DNA of 57,869 nt from contig CALFER010000050.1 of NCBI GenBank assembly GCA_937951895.1, forward strand, positions 1 to 57,869, given 5' to 3'. This document shows, in pieces, positions 36,356 through 45,800 of the stretch; positions within the stretch are counted from its first letter, which is position 1, and each line of letters starts with the position of its first letter. The notes under the pieces were generated by a model. It saw nothing but the letters and a program-made list of their open reading frames with translations, was not told where the DNA came from and did no database searches. Made by a program: the position numbers and the translations under genes. This stretch comes from an uncultured bacterium. Lineage in GTDB: Bacteria; CSSED10-310; CALFER01.

Positions 36356-38227
36356 ATGATCAAAGCACTTGGTTTTACGGGGATGGTATTCGTGCTGGTG
36401 ATATCGGTGAAGTCCGCGGTGATCTGTGTACCGGGTGATGCGGCGACGATTCAGGCCGGGATCGATCTGGCCGTCGATGGGGATACTGTCCGGATCGGCA
36501 GTGGTATCTGGCGTGGAGACGGCAATCGGGACATCGATGTCCAAGGGAAACAGATCGTGATCGAATCCGAAGCCGGGCCGGAATCCTGCATCCTCGATAT
36601 CGAAGGCACCGAGGATGATCTGCATACCGGGTTTATCTTTACGTCCAATGAGCCCGCGGAAACGATACTCTCCGGAGTCACGATTACGAATGGATCCGGA
36701 TACAATTGGGAAGGCTGGAACGGAGGAGGGGCGCTATTCATCAAGGACGCATCTCCAACCGTAAACAACTGTACGTTTTCAAACAATTGTGTCGATCGAT
36801 TGGCCGGAGCTGTCCATTGCGACACCTGCGAAACAAGGTTTTTTCATTGTGATTTTTTTAATAACTATGCGCGAAGTGCTGGCACGGTTTGGATACGCGG
36901 AGACAGTTCAGTTGTGTTTGAATCATGCCGGTTTTCGGGAAATCACACTGCGTTACAAGGAGGAGGTATTCTACTTTATGCTGGCTCGTTGAGTGTCAGC
37001 AATTGCTTGTTCATGAACAACATGGCTCGGAACAGCGGCGGCGCTATCAAAGCTTCAGATCCTGGCTTAATTCGATCCGTTTGGATTCAGGGGAGTATTT
37101 TCTACGGAAATTCGGCAACGGACTATGCGGGAGCTGTTTATTCAGATAACAGCGTGATTTCCGACTGTGTGTTTATCGGCAACTCATCCGGATTAAGAGG
37201 CGGAGCCGTTATCGCTGACACATACGATAACCTGTCGGTGATCTCGAACTGCATCTTTAAGTCAAATCAATCCTATTATGGCGGAGCGGTGTACTTCTCC
37301 TGTTCTGACTATGCGATCTTCTCTCAGATTCATAATTGCCTGTTCGAATCGAATCATTCATATGATGGAGGTGCCGTTTTTGTCTACAGCAGCAGTAACG
37401 ACATCAATACTCAAATCCATCAATCCACTTTTTGTAGTAACTCGGCATCACACTCCGGTGGCGGGCTGTTTATCGATTTTCAAGATGTACCGGTCGATGT
37501 GGTGAACTGCATCTTTCAGGATAACTTTCCGTCGCAGATCGAACCGAGTTCCGGTGATCCGAATGCGATACCGAATGTGATATTCAGCAATATCCAGGGA
37601 GGCTGGCGGGGATATGGATGCATCGATGAGGATCCGTTGTTCTGCAGCGATGGACTGGACCGGTTCTTCCTCAGTCAGATCGCTTCGGGTCAATCCCGGG
37701 ACAGCCCCTGCCTGGATAAAGGCAGCACCGATGCGTCACTCGCCTGCATCCCCGAATCCACCCCTCCTGTCTGCATGGATGCCTTCACTACACGCACCGA
37801 TCGCGCGACGGATTCCGGCACCGTCGATATGGGCTTCCACTATCCTCCGGATTGGACCGACCGCATTGTGACCGGTGTGCGGTTATGGATGCCCGATACC
37901 CATTTCCATCCGGGTGACACATGTGCCTGCAAGGTATTTGTGTACAACCTGGACACGCAACCGCTGACCGATCACGTGCTCTTCGTCGTTCTCGATATCA
38001 TGGGCGTCTATTATTTCGCCCCATCGTTCAAGGAGTATGATTCGTATCAGGGTGACTATCCATCGTTCCCGATCGGCCGCACCGAGATATCCGTCATACC
38101 GGAATTCATCTGGCCCACCGGTGCGGGTTCCTTCTCCGGTGCTGTGTTCTGTGCTGCGCCCCTGGATCCGACCCTGACCCGGATTGTGGGAATGTGGGAT
38201 TGGTTTCAGTTCGGATGGGGGGAATGA
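36356..38227 (+). CDS. Exported Pmp-like beta-helix protein with PGD...WP C-terminal domain
   Basis: A 623-residue protein. Signal peptide MIKALGFTGMVFVLVISVKS leads to a right-handed beta-helix starting CVPGDAATIQAGIDLAVDGD. Residues 100-390 hold repeated FxxN and GGAI/GGAV turns (NNCTFSNN, GGGILLYAGS, NSGGAIKAS, RGGAVIAD), the pattern of chlamydial polymorphic membrane proteins. The helix ends with DMGFHYPPDW. The last 115 residues form a separate domain: FHPGDTCACKVFVYN, a central VLFVVLD strand and FIWPTGAGSF. Similar domains end the proteins at 43292-45745 and 48378-50849. ATG 36356 has GAGGTGA five bases upstream. It is 13 bases before the propeller gene that follows, so the pair is co-translated. 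Likely cell-surface or secreted; adhesion is an inference. Confidence 0.85.
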   Translation: MIKALGFTGMVFVLVISVKSAVICVPGDAATIQAGIDLAVDGDTVRIGSGIWRGDGNRDIDVQGKQIVIESEAGPESCILDIEGTEDDLHTGFIFTSNEPAETILSGVTITNGSGYNWEGWNGGGALFIKDASPTVNNCTFSNNCVDRLAGAVHCDTCETRFFHCDFFNNYARSAGTVWIRGDSSVVFESCRFSGNHTALQGGGILLYAGSLSVSNCLFMNNMARNSGGAIKASDPGLIRSVWIQGSIFYGNSATDYAGAVYSDNSVISDCVFIGNSSGLRGGAVIADTYDNLSVISNCIFKSNQSYYGGAVYFSCSDYAIFSQIHNCLFESNHSYDGGAVFVYSSSNDINTQIHQSTFCSNSASHSGGGLFIDFQDVPVDVVNCIFQDNFPSQIEPSSGDPNAIPNVIFSNIQGGWRGYGCIDEDPLFCSDGLDRFFLSQIASGQSRDSPCLDKGSTDASLACIPESTPPVCMDAFTTRTDRATDSGTVDMGFHYPPDWTDRIVTGVRLWMPDTHFHPGDTCACKVFVYNLDTQPLTDHVLFVVLDIMGVYYFAPSFKEYDSYQGDYPSFPIGRTEISVIPEFIWPTGAGSFSGAVFCAAPLDPTLTRIVGMWDWFQFGWGE

Positions 38228-38240
38228 TGAGGATGACGAT

Positions 38241-40679
38241 ATGAATCTGCGTATTCTGCGTAATCTGTGGATCCGGAAAACAACCGTGATTCCGATTTGT
38301 GTTCCTGGAGTGATTGTATGGGCTATTGCAGTTTCTGTCTTCCCTGTTTCTGCCCAGGATCCGAACGAATGGCATGCGATTGTATCCTTCGGCCCTGATC
38401 TGCTGAGTCTGACAAATGATCCATCAGATCCACAGTTGCTGTATGGCTGTAATCGTGGTTTTTTTTTCAGTACGAACGCGGGTTCCACATGGCAGTATTC
38501 AATGGCTGGAGTTCCACCTGAACTGTCATCCGGAATGGAAGATAACAGCGAAAATATCTTTGTAGTGACAGAAGACGAACACATCGTTCTGTACTATCTT
38601 TTCGACTTCTTTCACGAAAACGCATCCCGCACAGGTTATTATGCAAGACACTTGTTCAAGAGTGACGATCGGGGCATGACCTGGATTGAACAGTATCCCA
38701 TATACGACATCAAGTTCTATAATGTGTGCAGATTGGATCCGAAAACGGGAATCATGATTGCCGGCATGAACAGACCCGCCGACGACCGGGATCTTACGAT
38801 TCAGAAGAGCACCGATACGGGGTGGACCTGGCTCGCTGTCGAGCGATTCGATAGTGATCGATCTTTGACCAGCCTTGAGTTTTCCAGCGCGGGAGACGGG
38901 GTAGTTTATGCCGGGACGTCGGATATCGACCGTTCGATCCTGAAAAGCACGGATTGGGGAAACACATGGATCTCGATCCAACCCCCCGATTGGAATGCCT
39001 GGCTTGTGTATCAGATCAGATCTCATCCTCATTTCCCGGATACTGTTTTTGCTGTACTTCGTTCTTCCGATCCGATCCGCCGCTCGACGGATGGCGGACA
39101 GACCTGGCATTCGATCACCCCGGTAGAATGGATGGAGACTCAGAGCACGTTCCGGATTCATGTCGCTCCTTTTGAGCCATTTCCCCTCTTTCTTTACTCT
39201 GATCTGACGGGATCCATGCATGTGTCCATGGACTCCGGCGAAACATGGGAGTGTTACGCAGAAAACCTCACGGGCAGACGGATCCAGTATATGAACGATA
39301 ATACTGCCATGTTCTGTAGTATTGAATCCGAAGCCAAGGTTCTGTTTGCGAATCATTCCGTAGTATCTTCACTCGATATGGGGAAGAACTGGAATCTGGA
39401 ATCCTTTACGTCCTCTGCATCGAACGGCAGGATCAACTTTTCCGGAACCGGTCGGATTCTCATGTTCAGCAACAACAACGGGGTATTGTTTTCAGATGAT
39501 CAGGGAAGTTCATGGTCTCGGTCTTCTGGACTTCACACATATCTATTCGATCCTCCCACATCGATTCTATTCGATCCACTCATCTCGGATTCAGTTTGGG
39601 ATTACGCATTTCTTCCTGTTTCCGAAGCAGGGCAGCCATCTCTTGTGTTACGCCATTCGTCCGATAACGGCGCACAGTGGCAGGAGCGACCGATCTTCAG
39701 CGATGTCCGAGCCACCTGGGTTAAAATCTCGAGCGCAGTGAGTGGAAGACTTTTTGCGATCGTCGATACCAATCGAGCTTCTCCGTTTGTCGGCAACTCC
39801 TGGATCAGGATTTCAGACGACGGAGGAAACACCTGGATGGATCGGACCGTAGACACGGGCATCTGCATCTGGGATATCATCGATTTTTCGGACAATCCGG
39901 ATGAGATGATTATTCTTGCAAGCGCACCGTATGATGACGGGTACACCGCTGGAATATATACTTCGGTCAACGGTGGAGAGACCTGGACGATCAATCCGGG
40001 TTTTGCGACCACGCTGGAATCGGATCGTCAGTCTGCGTATTCCGACATCGGCTATCTTGTTCAATCGACTGAGCATGTCGATCATGTCTATCTGGGCTTT
40101 GGCAAGCTTTTCATATCCAGGGATCGAGGAGCATCTTTTTCGGTTATCTCGACGGGCGATCAGAAACTCGACGCAAAGAAAGGAACATTCCATATCGAAC
40201 AACACGATCCACGGGTTTTGTATTGTTCGATTATGGAGGGTCTGGATAACACGGGAGCGTCGATGCGATCATGCGATGGCGGGCAGACCTGGTCGGACCC
40301 GAATTTCCCTCGATATCTCGATGTCTCGATGGATGGTCGAACACTGCTCGATGTCCGTGGCTTCAAGAAAATGGTTGTGTCCAGCGAGTCACCCCGGATG
40401 ATGCTGGGGGGGTACTATTCCGACCATGAGACCATTACATTTCTGCTCTGGGCGATGGATCCGGATATCCATGATTCGGTCACGGGAATTCTGGGTTACA
40501 TGGATAATCAGCGACTGCCGCTGTATATCGTCGATCAGAATCCGGTAAGCTCGGGACTTTTCAATTTTTCGATCCAGACTCCTCCGGATGTCTCCGGACG
40601 GTACCGGTTTGATTTGCGTGCCATCGATCGATTCGGTAATCTGAGTGAACCGTGGCCGGCTCTCTTGATCAGGAATTGA
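38241..40679 (+). CDS. Exported Asp-box (BNR) propeller protein
   Basis: An 812-residue protein. A long positive N-region (MNLRILRNLWIRK) and hydrophobic stretch ending VSAQ form the signal peptide. About a dozen Asp-boxes of the form SxDxGxTW follow (STDTGWTW, STDWGNTW, STDGGQTW, SMDSGETW, SDDGGNTW, SCDGGQTW), typical of sortilin/Vps10-like or sialidase-like beta-propellers. No sialidase catalytic arginine triad or FRIP motif is evident, so a binding role is more likely than an enzymatic one. The C-terminal 90 residues, ending GRYRFDLRAIDRFGNLSEPWPALLIRN in part, form a small beta domain resembling a choice-of-anchor-X module. ATG 38241 is chosen because TGAGGA precedes it and the signal peptide starts there. 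Last gene of the plus operon; it converges on the gene ending at 40711. Confidence 0.85.
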   Translation: MNLRILRNLWIRKTTVIPICVPGVIVWAIAVSVFPVSAQDPNEWHAIVSFGPDLLSLTNDPSDPQLLYGCNRGFFFSTNAGSTWQYSMAGVPPELSSGMEDNSENIFVVTEDEHIVLYYLFDFFHENASRTGYYARHLFKSDDRGMTWIEQYPIYDIKFYNVCRLDPKTGIMIAGMNRPADDRDLTIQKSTDTGWTWLAVERFDSDRSLTSLEFSSAGDGVVYAGTSDIDRSILKSTDWGNTWISIQPPDWNAWLVYQIRSHPHFPDTVFAVLRSSDPIRRSTDGGQTWHSITPVEWMETQSTFRIHVAPFEPFPLFLYSDLTGSMHVSMDSGETWECYAENLTGRRIQYMNDNTAMFCSIESEAKVLFANHSVVSSLDMGKNWNLESFTSSASNGRINFSGTGRILMFSNNNGVLFSDDQGSSWSRSSGLHTYLFDPPTSILFDPLISDSVWDYAFLPVSEAGQPSLVLRHSSDNGAQWQERPIFSDVRATWVKISSAVSGRLFAIVDTNRASPFVGNSWIRISDDGGNTWMDRTVDTGICIWDIIDFSDNPDEMIILASAPYDDGYTAGIYTSVNGGETWTINPGFATTLESDRQSAYSDIGYLVQSTEHVDHVYLGFGKLFISRDRGASFSVISTGDQKLDAKKGTFHIEQHDPRVLYCSIMEGLDNTGASMRSCDGGQTWSDPNFPRYLDVSMDGRTLLDVRGFKKMVVSSESPRMMLGGYYSDHETITFLLWAMDPDIHDSVTGILGYMDNQRLPLYIVDQNPVSSGLFNFSIQTPPDVSGRYRFDLRAIDRFGNLSEPWPALLIRN

Positions 40680-40710
40680 CTTGCTTTCGTGAGAGCCGAA
40701 TCGAGAGAGT

Positions 40711-43275
40711 TCACTTCCGTTCTCTGACCCTCAACAACGGCCAGGAATCGGTATAGAAACCCTGATTATCATAAGCCCTGATCTGGTAAAAGTACATGCC
40801 GGGCGGAGGAGATTCCGGCAGATTTATGGACTCGGTAAAAATCGAATCACCTGCGACTTCATCCTCGAACCAACCATCATCCCTGAAATAGTAATTCCCG
40901 AACGCCACTCCGCCGACCTTGAGGATAACGCTGCGAACTTCCCCCTCATCATAGCGCGGTCGGGCATATATCCGTATCGTCATGACAGGAGGCTCCTGCC
41001 CCGATTCAACAGCACCTCCTCCCGCTTTCACAATCCCATACTCCTCCCCTGGAACAATCGTATACTCGTCCGAGTAAACACTCTCACATCCAGCCCGATT
41101 GTAATGCGTCAATCGAATGTAGACAGGAATTCCCGGAGATACATTTTCGATTTCTGCGGAAGACTGATCCGGGCCGAAGAAGTCACAGGAAATGTATGTC
41201 CCCGGTTCGTTCCCTCGGTAGAGTTTGACTCCGAGATCCGGGAGTGCGGTCCATGCGATGTCGATCACACCCGTATCCTGCCCGATCGAGACACCGAGGG
41301 GAACGGGAAGATCCGCGCACTCGGACAATCGAATTTCCTGAACCGAACGGTGCGATGCCCATGCGGCAACAATGTGGAACGGATCCGACAGATCCTGATG
41401 ATACTCTTCCGCAGTGAGTTCACCGAAGGCCACGATCGTCCCGAAGTTCGCATAGCGGCCGGCACGATGGAGACAGGAATTCTGTGAGTAGACATAGTCT
41501 TGCCCTGTCGTATCCAGAGGGAACAGCCACGGATCGTTTGAATGCAACTCCTCGCGCGGCAGCACTTGATTGTTGAACGTGTCGTACACATAGATCCGAC
41601 GGTGATCCTGGAGAAGGAAAAATGGCGATCCTCCGAGGCATTGGATCATCGTTTCCACCGAATCGAGTTCATCATCGCCTCCAGGAGTGATACCCGTCCA
41701 GGTGCGCCCGCTGTCTTCCGATCGATACATGAGTCCGGTGGGGATATCGGTCGCCTCGCACGGATCACACCCTCTGTGTATCTTGCCCTGGGCATACCAG
41801 CGGGATGGATCTGACGCATCCTGAATGATGTCCCCGAACAACAGGTCGCGTGTATTCGCTACGATTTCCCAGCATGTCGAACCGGGAACGCGAACCGCAA
41901 CGGTTGCACAGCCATAACCGACATTGCTGCACCCGCAGTAAAAATTGTAGACAGACGACAGGATCATCGGGTTTCCAACAGGACCGGATCGATTCAGATA
42001 CTGTATGTTATCCATTGCGTTCAGGTTTTCTTCGAACGGGTGAAAGCTCTGTCCCAGGTCCTCGCTAACCATCAGATTCAGATCGCTGGGTCCATACGGA
42101 ATATAGAAATCGCCTCGTGTAATCAGACGATCCGCACTGGATTGATCGAATCGGATCTCTTCGGCACCGCTGAACGCTTCATACGTGTCCCACTCGAAAC
42201 TCTGCGCATTGCGTACAAAAACAGAGCACTTCTGGAAATAAAAGGAATCCGAGTACGCGACATACGTCCCCGACGCCGCACTGACATCGGCAGATCGGAT
42301 CCAGACGCCTGTCAGATCACAGGTTCGAAGTGAAAACGTCGCACCGTCATCTGTGGACAGGAAAAGGTCATAATTCGAATGAACGAGAATCCCGTTACCT
42401 GCCGCGGAGATTGCGCGAATGTTCGGAAACGTCGCGACTGAACGCCAAGTCACACCCTGATCGGTCGAGTTGTAGAGTGCGACATCGGTGGCCAGCCAGA
42501 TGCGATTCACGCACCGATCGACCGAAAGACATTGAATTTTCTCATCGGGAGTCGCAATTGCATACCAGCTCTGACTATCCATCGAGTACCGGTACATCCG
42601 GTAATCCCGGTCGAATGCCCATATCGTCCGGTCGTACCCTGCCGTCACATCCCACAAGTACGTATCCGTCTCCGGCACCAGTTGCCAGGTCGACCCGTGA
42701 TCCGTCGTGACGAGGAGATCCTCCGCATCCACCAGAAACGAATCGGGATGTTGAGGAAACACCTGAATCTCGTCGCAATCAGTATTGAGCGGAAGGGGAT
42801 TTCGCGGCATCCAGCTCGATCCACCGTCGAAAGACTCCATGACCAGGCCGTTCACTTCACAGACAATATGCCCATGTAAAAATGAATCGATCGCAACATG
42901 CACGGTTGCCCCGGAGGATACGGATGGAGTCAGCTGGACCCATGTCAGTCCGGCATCTCTGGAACGCCAGAGCCCCTTGTATCCGCTCACATAGAGTTCG
43001 TCGGTTTCCCAGGGAGCGCGATCGCATTGAAGGATGCTTGTTGTCGGCAAGGTCGAACTTTTGATCCAGCAGTCGTTTCCGGAAGCGTTGCAGTAGAGAT
43101 CGTATGTATCCGTGACGACAAGAAGTCCCGGATTCACAGCCGACACAGCAAACGATCCATTACTCAATCCATACGGTCCGGGGCTCTCCCAGCGGTCCAT
43201 TTCGGCTCGAACCGATCCAATCGAAGCAACAACGACAACCAGACAGGTGCCCACATCCAGGAGTGATCGTTTCAT
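40711..43275 (-). CDS. Exported Asp-box propeller protein, copy B2
   Basis: An 854-residue protein with signal peptide MKRSLLDVGTCLVVVVASIG ending VRA. At least seven Asp-boxes (SRDAGLTW, SFDGGSSW, TTDHGSTW, STDQGVTW, STDDGATF, SEDLGQSF, SEDSGRTW) build one or two propellers. A cysteine-rich loop CGCSNVGYGC with a later CW is shared with the copy at 45801-48338, suggesting disulfides in the mature protein. After the propeller a fibronectin-like segment (DIAWTALPDLGVKLYRG) leads to an anchor-X-like C-terminal domain with DDGWFEDEVAGD and MYFYQIRAYDNQG. ATG 43275 has GGAGG ten bases upstream. It follows the gene 43292-45745 after 16 bases. Last gene of a four-gene minus operon. Confidence 0.86.
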   Translation of the reverse strand: MKRSLLDVGTCLVVVVASIGSVRAEMDRWESPGPYGLSNGSFAVSAVNPGLLVVTDTYDLYCNASGNDCWIKSSTLPTTSILQCDRAPWETDELYVSGYKGLWRSRDAGLTWVQLTPSVSSGATVHVAIDSFLHGHIVCEVNGLVMESFDGGSSWMPRNPLPLNTDCDEIQVFPQHPDSFLVDAEDLLVTTDHGSTWQLVPETDTYLWDVTAGYDRTIWAFDRDYRMYRYSMDSQSWYAIATPDEKIQCLSVDRCVNRIWLATDVALYNSTDQGVTWRSVATFPNIRAISAAGNGILVHSNYDLFLSTDDGATFSLRTCDLTGVWIRSADVSAASGTYVAYSDSFYFQKCSVFVRNAQSFEWDTYEAFSGAEEIRFDQSSADRLITRGDFYIPYGPSDLNLMVSEDLGQSFHPFEENLNAMDNIQYLNRSGPVGNPMILSSVYNFYCGCSNVGYGCATVAVRVPGSTCWEIVANTRDLLFGDIIQDASDPSRWYAQGKIHRGCDPCEATDIPTGLMYRSEDSGRTWTGITPGGDDELDSVETMIQCLGGSPFFLLQDHRRIYVYDTFNNQVLPREELHSNDPWLFPLDTTGQDYVYSQNSCLHRAGRYANFGTIVAFGELTAEEYHQDLSDPFHIVAAWASHRSVQEIRLSECADLPVPLGVSIGQDTGVIDIAWTALPDLGVKLYRGNEPGTYISCDFFGPDQSSAEIENVSPGIPVYIRLTHYNRAGCESVYSDEYTIVPGEEYGIVKAGGGAVESGQEPPVMTIRIYARPRYDEGEVRSVILKVGGVAFGNYYFRDDGWFEDEVAGDSIFTESINLPESPPPGMYFYQIRAYDNQGFYTDSWPLLRVRERK

Positions 43276-43291
43276 GCCTGGCGATCCTCCT

Positions 43292-45745
43292 TCATGGTTC
43301 GCTCGTCGGGATTGCACTGAAATAGATGCGGGCCAGGTCTGAAGCCGCTGCTGAAAAATCGTCAGTGAACAACATCGCATAAAATACACCATCCTCCAGA
43401 TCCGGGACATTGTCCGGCCAGATGAAATCAAGAATGGTCCATCGCACATTCTGTCCCGGCTCCAATTGTACGCTCCCGAATGTCGTTTTATTTTGAATCG
43501 GGCTCCAATCGGGCCAACTATAGAACAGACTCGCGTCGGCGACAGGAACTTCAAGTAAAATGAGATAATGATATGTTGCGGAGGATTGATCGTTCATCAC
43601 TTCGAGATCCAACCTGAATGGATCTCCGGGGGACAGGAACGGATCGGGCAGATGGAATTTCAGATCCGGCTTTCGAGGTTGACCGAATGCCAGGGCGCAC
43701 GCTCCCTTGTCAATCGTGCAGGAAACAACCGTCAGGTCCTGATCCGGTGCTATCATCTGGCAAAACAACAGGTCACGTGTCTCGCCGACACAGTCCGAAA
43801 ATGATGCATCAACCTCGAAAGAGCACCCATCATAGTGAAGCACTCTCATGGCAGAAACAACCGAATTTTTCGCGGCCGTAGCGAGAAGACTCCACCGATT
43901 TTCTGAATTCGGAATCAGCTCGTGCAGCCGTAAACCATAGTAGCTATAGGGATCGATCTGAGAGTTATGGACGACCATCCAACCGCGCGTCGTTTTTTCG
44001 CAGAGAATCACATCATCCGAGATTCCGGCAACAGCGATTCGATTCGCATCTGATATCTCAAACTCCTCCAGATCCGACATTCGATCGATATCCGGAATCA
44101 TGACACGTTCGTATTGCCATTGCGGTAGTTTTCGACTGATGATGAACACTTTCTGATACGAAGTGACCCACATGATGGGCTGGTTATCGGTATCGAATTC
44201 CAGATTCCCTGATGTAATTTCAAGAGCAGGAGCGGGAAGAATATGCAGGAACTGCCATTGGCCGGACTTTCTGATTCCCAACCATAGATCCTTCTCCGAA
44301 TCGTCATACAAGAGCATCGTTTCATTCCTTTCCCGATCCAGTTGATAATCCAGGATTTCCAGATCGGGATAGGTTTCTGTTCTGATAATTGTATCTCCCT
44401 GGATTTCAATCAGATCATTACAGGCTGGCCGGAAAATCAGCACGGACGATCCAGACCAGAATGCCTTGATCGAGTAACAACACGAGCTGTCAAGGGGAAT
44501 CCGGGTTGTGTTCCATGTGATCCCGGATCGGTTCCAAATGATCACATCAACCGGCGTGACCAGAAGCAGCACATATCCGGTATCCGTCTTGAGCAATGCA
44601 GTCCGGTTCGATTGGGAACAGTCCGGATACAGATCGATTTCCTGCTCGTCCAGGATCCCCTCTCGCGATCGTACAACCCGGATAACGATCCGTTCATTCC
44701 CGGAATCAGGATCCCGGATGGAAGCCTGATATCCGATTTCCCAGTTGTTCTGATCGCTGATCATTCCGGATGCTGCGTTGATTGTTGCGCTGTCATCTGT
44801 TTCGATCATCGTCCGTTCTGTCCACTCGTTTCCATTCCACGCTCGATCGACCAGGGTGCATGACTGGAGAATCAGGCAGTGCGGCTGATCATCACCATCC
44901 AGTAAAAACACCAGATTTTTTTGATCCATCCAGGTATCATAAACAGGAGAAAATCGGAACTCGCCATCCGGGTAATTCGTGGCATAAACATAGTTGATAC
45001 TCCACATGTCATAAAACAGAAGGTGCGTGAATCCGATTGAATCCAGTCGGGCTTGAATCTGCATCCCCGTTTCTCCGGCACTCATCAGGGTCGAAACCCG
45101 GATGTCAGATCCATTGCAGGTTGCGTAACGGAAATCAAAGTAGGGATATGCTATCTGATAGTAGACCTGAAAGCCGTTTTCAGCGTACGGCAACACCTGT
45201 AGCGAGTCGCCGCAGTCGCCATCTGAATCAATTGCAAAATGGTCCACATCGGTTGTTGTCCGATCGACCAGACACGCCATCAACGCGCCGGATACCCGCT
45301 CCCGATAGCAGATCACAATGTTACCGGATTCGGTAATACAGATATCCGATACGTCAATCCATGAATCCGGAACCGAAATATCGTGGATGAGGTACTCCCC
45401 GTGTTCATACTCGATCAGGTCGAACGCGCCGGTCGGAGAATGCCCGACGGCAAACCATCGGTTGCCATCGATCACAGGTGTCCCGATCGTGTAGCCAGAA
45501 TCAAATCCCGCCAGATGTTCATTTTCATAGACAAGGCCTTCGGGGTACACTCTGGACCATCCGTGTCGATCGCCAATGACCTGAACCCGGTCGTTTTCAT
45601 CCCGAAAAAACTCAAACGATGAAAATCTACCGATGGAATCCACTAACTCATTTCGCCAGTCGTATCCTCGTGAATCCACCCGTATCGATGCTCCGACAAG
45701 CACGAAGATGACGCTTATTTTTATCAGGAGTATCTGACGATGCAT
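43292..45745 (-). CDS. Exported beta-propeller protein with PGD...WP domain, copy A2
   Basis: An 817-residue protein with signal peptide MHRQILLIKISVIFVLVGASI. The body is a long series of beta-strands (for example GNRWFAVGHSPTG, GNIVICYRERVSG, RIAVAGISDDVI) like an FG-GAP or lectin-type propeller, but without Asp-boxes. The C-terminal 120 residues carry LSPGDPFRLDLEVMND, LFYSWPDWSPI, a GQ turn and LDFIWPDNVPDLEDGVFYA, the same domain that ends copy A1 and the Pmp-like protein. GGAG lies ten bases before ATG 45745. It is the first gene of the second A-B pair; 55 bases separate it from the preceding gene and 16 from the following one. Function unknown; extracellular. Confidence 0.84.
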   Translation of the reverse strand: MHRQILLIKISVIFVLVGASIRVDSRGYDWRNELVDSIGRFSSFEFFRDENDRVQVIGDRHGWSRVYPEGLVYENEHLAGFDSGYTIGTPVIDGNRWFAVGHSPTGAFDLIEYEHGEYLIHDISVPDSWIDVSDICITESGNIVICYRERVSGALMACLVDRTTTDVDHFAIDSDGDCGDSLQVLPYAENGFQVYYQIAYPYFDFRYATCNGSDIRVSTLMSAGETGMQIQARLDSIGFTHLLFYDMWSINYVYATNYPDGEFRFSPVYDTWMDQKNLVFLLDGDDQPHCLILQSCTLVDRAWNGNEWTERTMIETDDSATINAASGMISDQNNWEIGYQASIRDPDSGNERIVIRVVRSREGILDEQEIDLYPDCSQSNRTALLKTDTGYVLLLVTPVDVIIWNRSGITWNTTRIPLDSSCCYSIKAFWSGSSVLIFRPACNDLIEIQGDTIIRTETYPDLEILDYQLDRERNETMLLYDDSEKDLWLGIRKSGQWQFLHILPAPALEITSGNLEFDTDNQPIMWVTSYQKVFIISRKLPQWQYERVMIPDIDRMSDLEEFEISDANRIAVAGISDDVILCEKTTRGWMVVHNSQIDPYSYYGLRLHELIPNSENRWSLLATAAKNSVVSAMRVLHYDGCSFEVDASFSDCVGETRDLLFCQMIAPDQDLTVVSCTIDKGACALAFGQPRKPDLKFHLPDPFLSPGDPFRLDLEVMNDQSSATYHYLILLEVPVADASLFYSWPDWSPIQNKTTFGSVQLEPGQNVRWTILDFIWPDNVPDLEDGVFYAMLFTDDFSAAASDLARIYFSAIPTSEP

Positions 45746-45800
45746 AATCTCATAACTCCGTTCTTGAAAATCCGGCTCCGTAACGCCGGAAGAAACATTC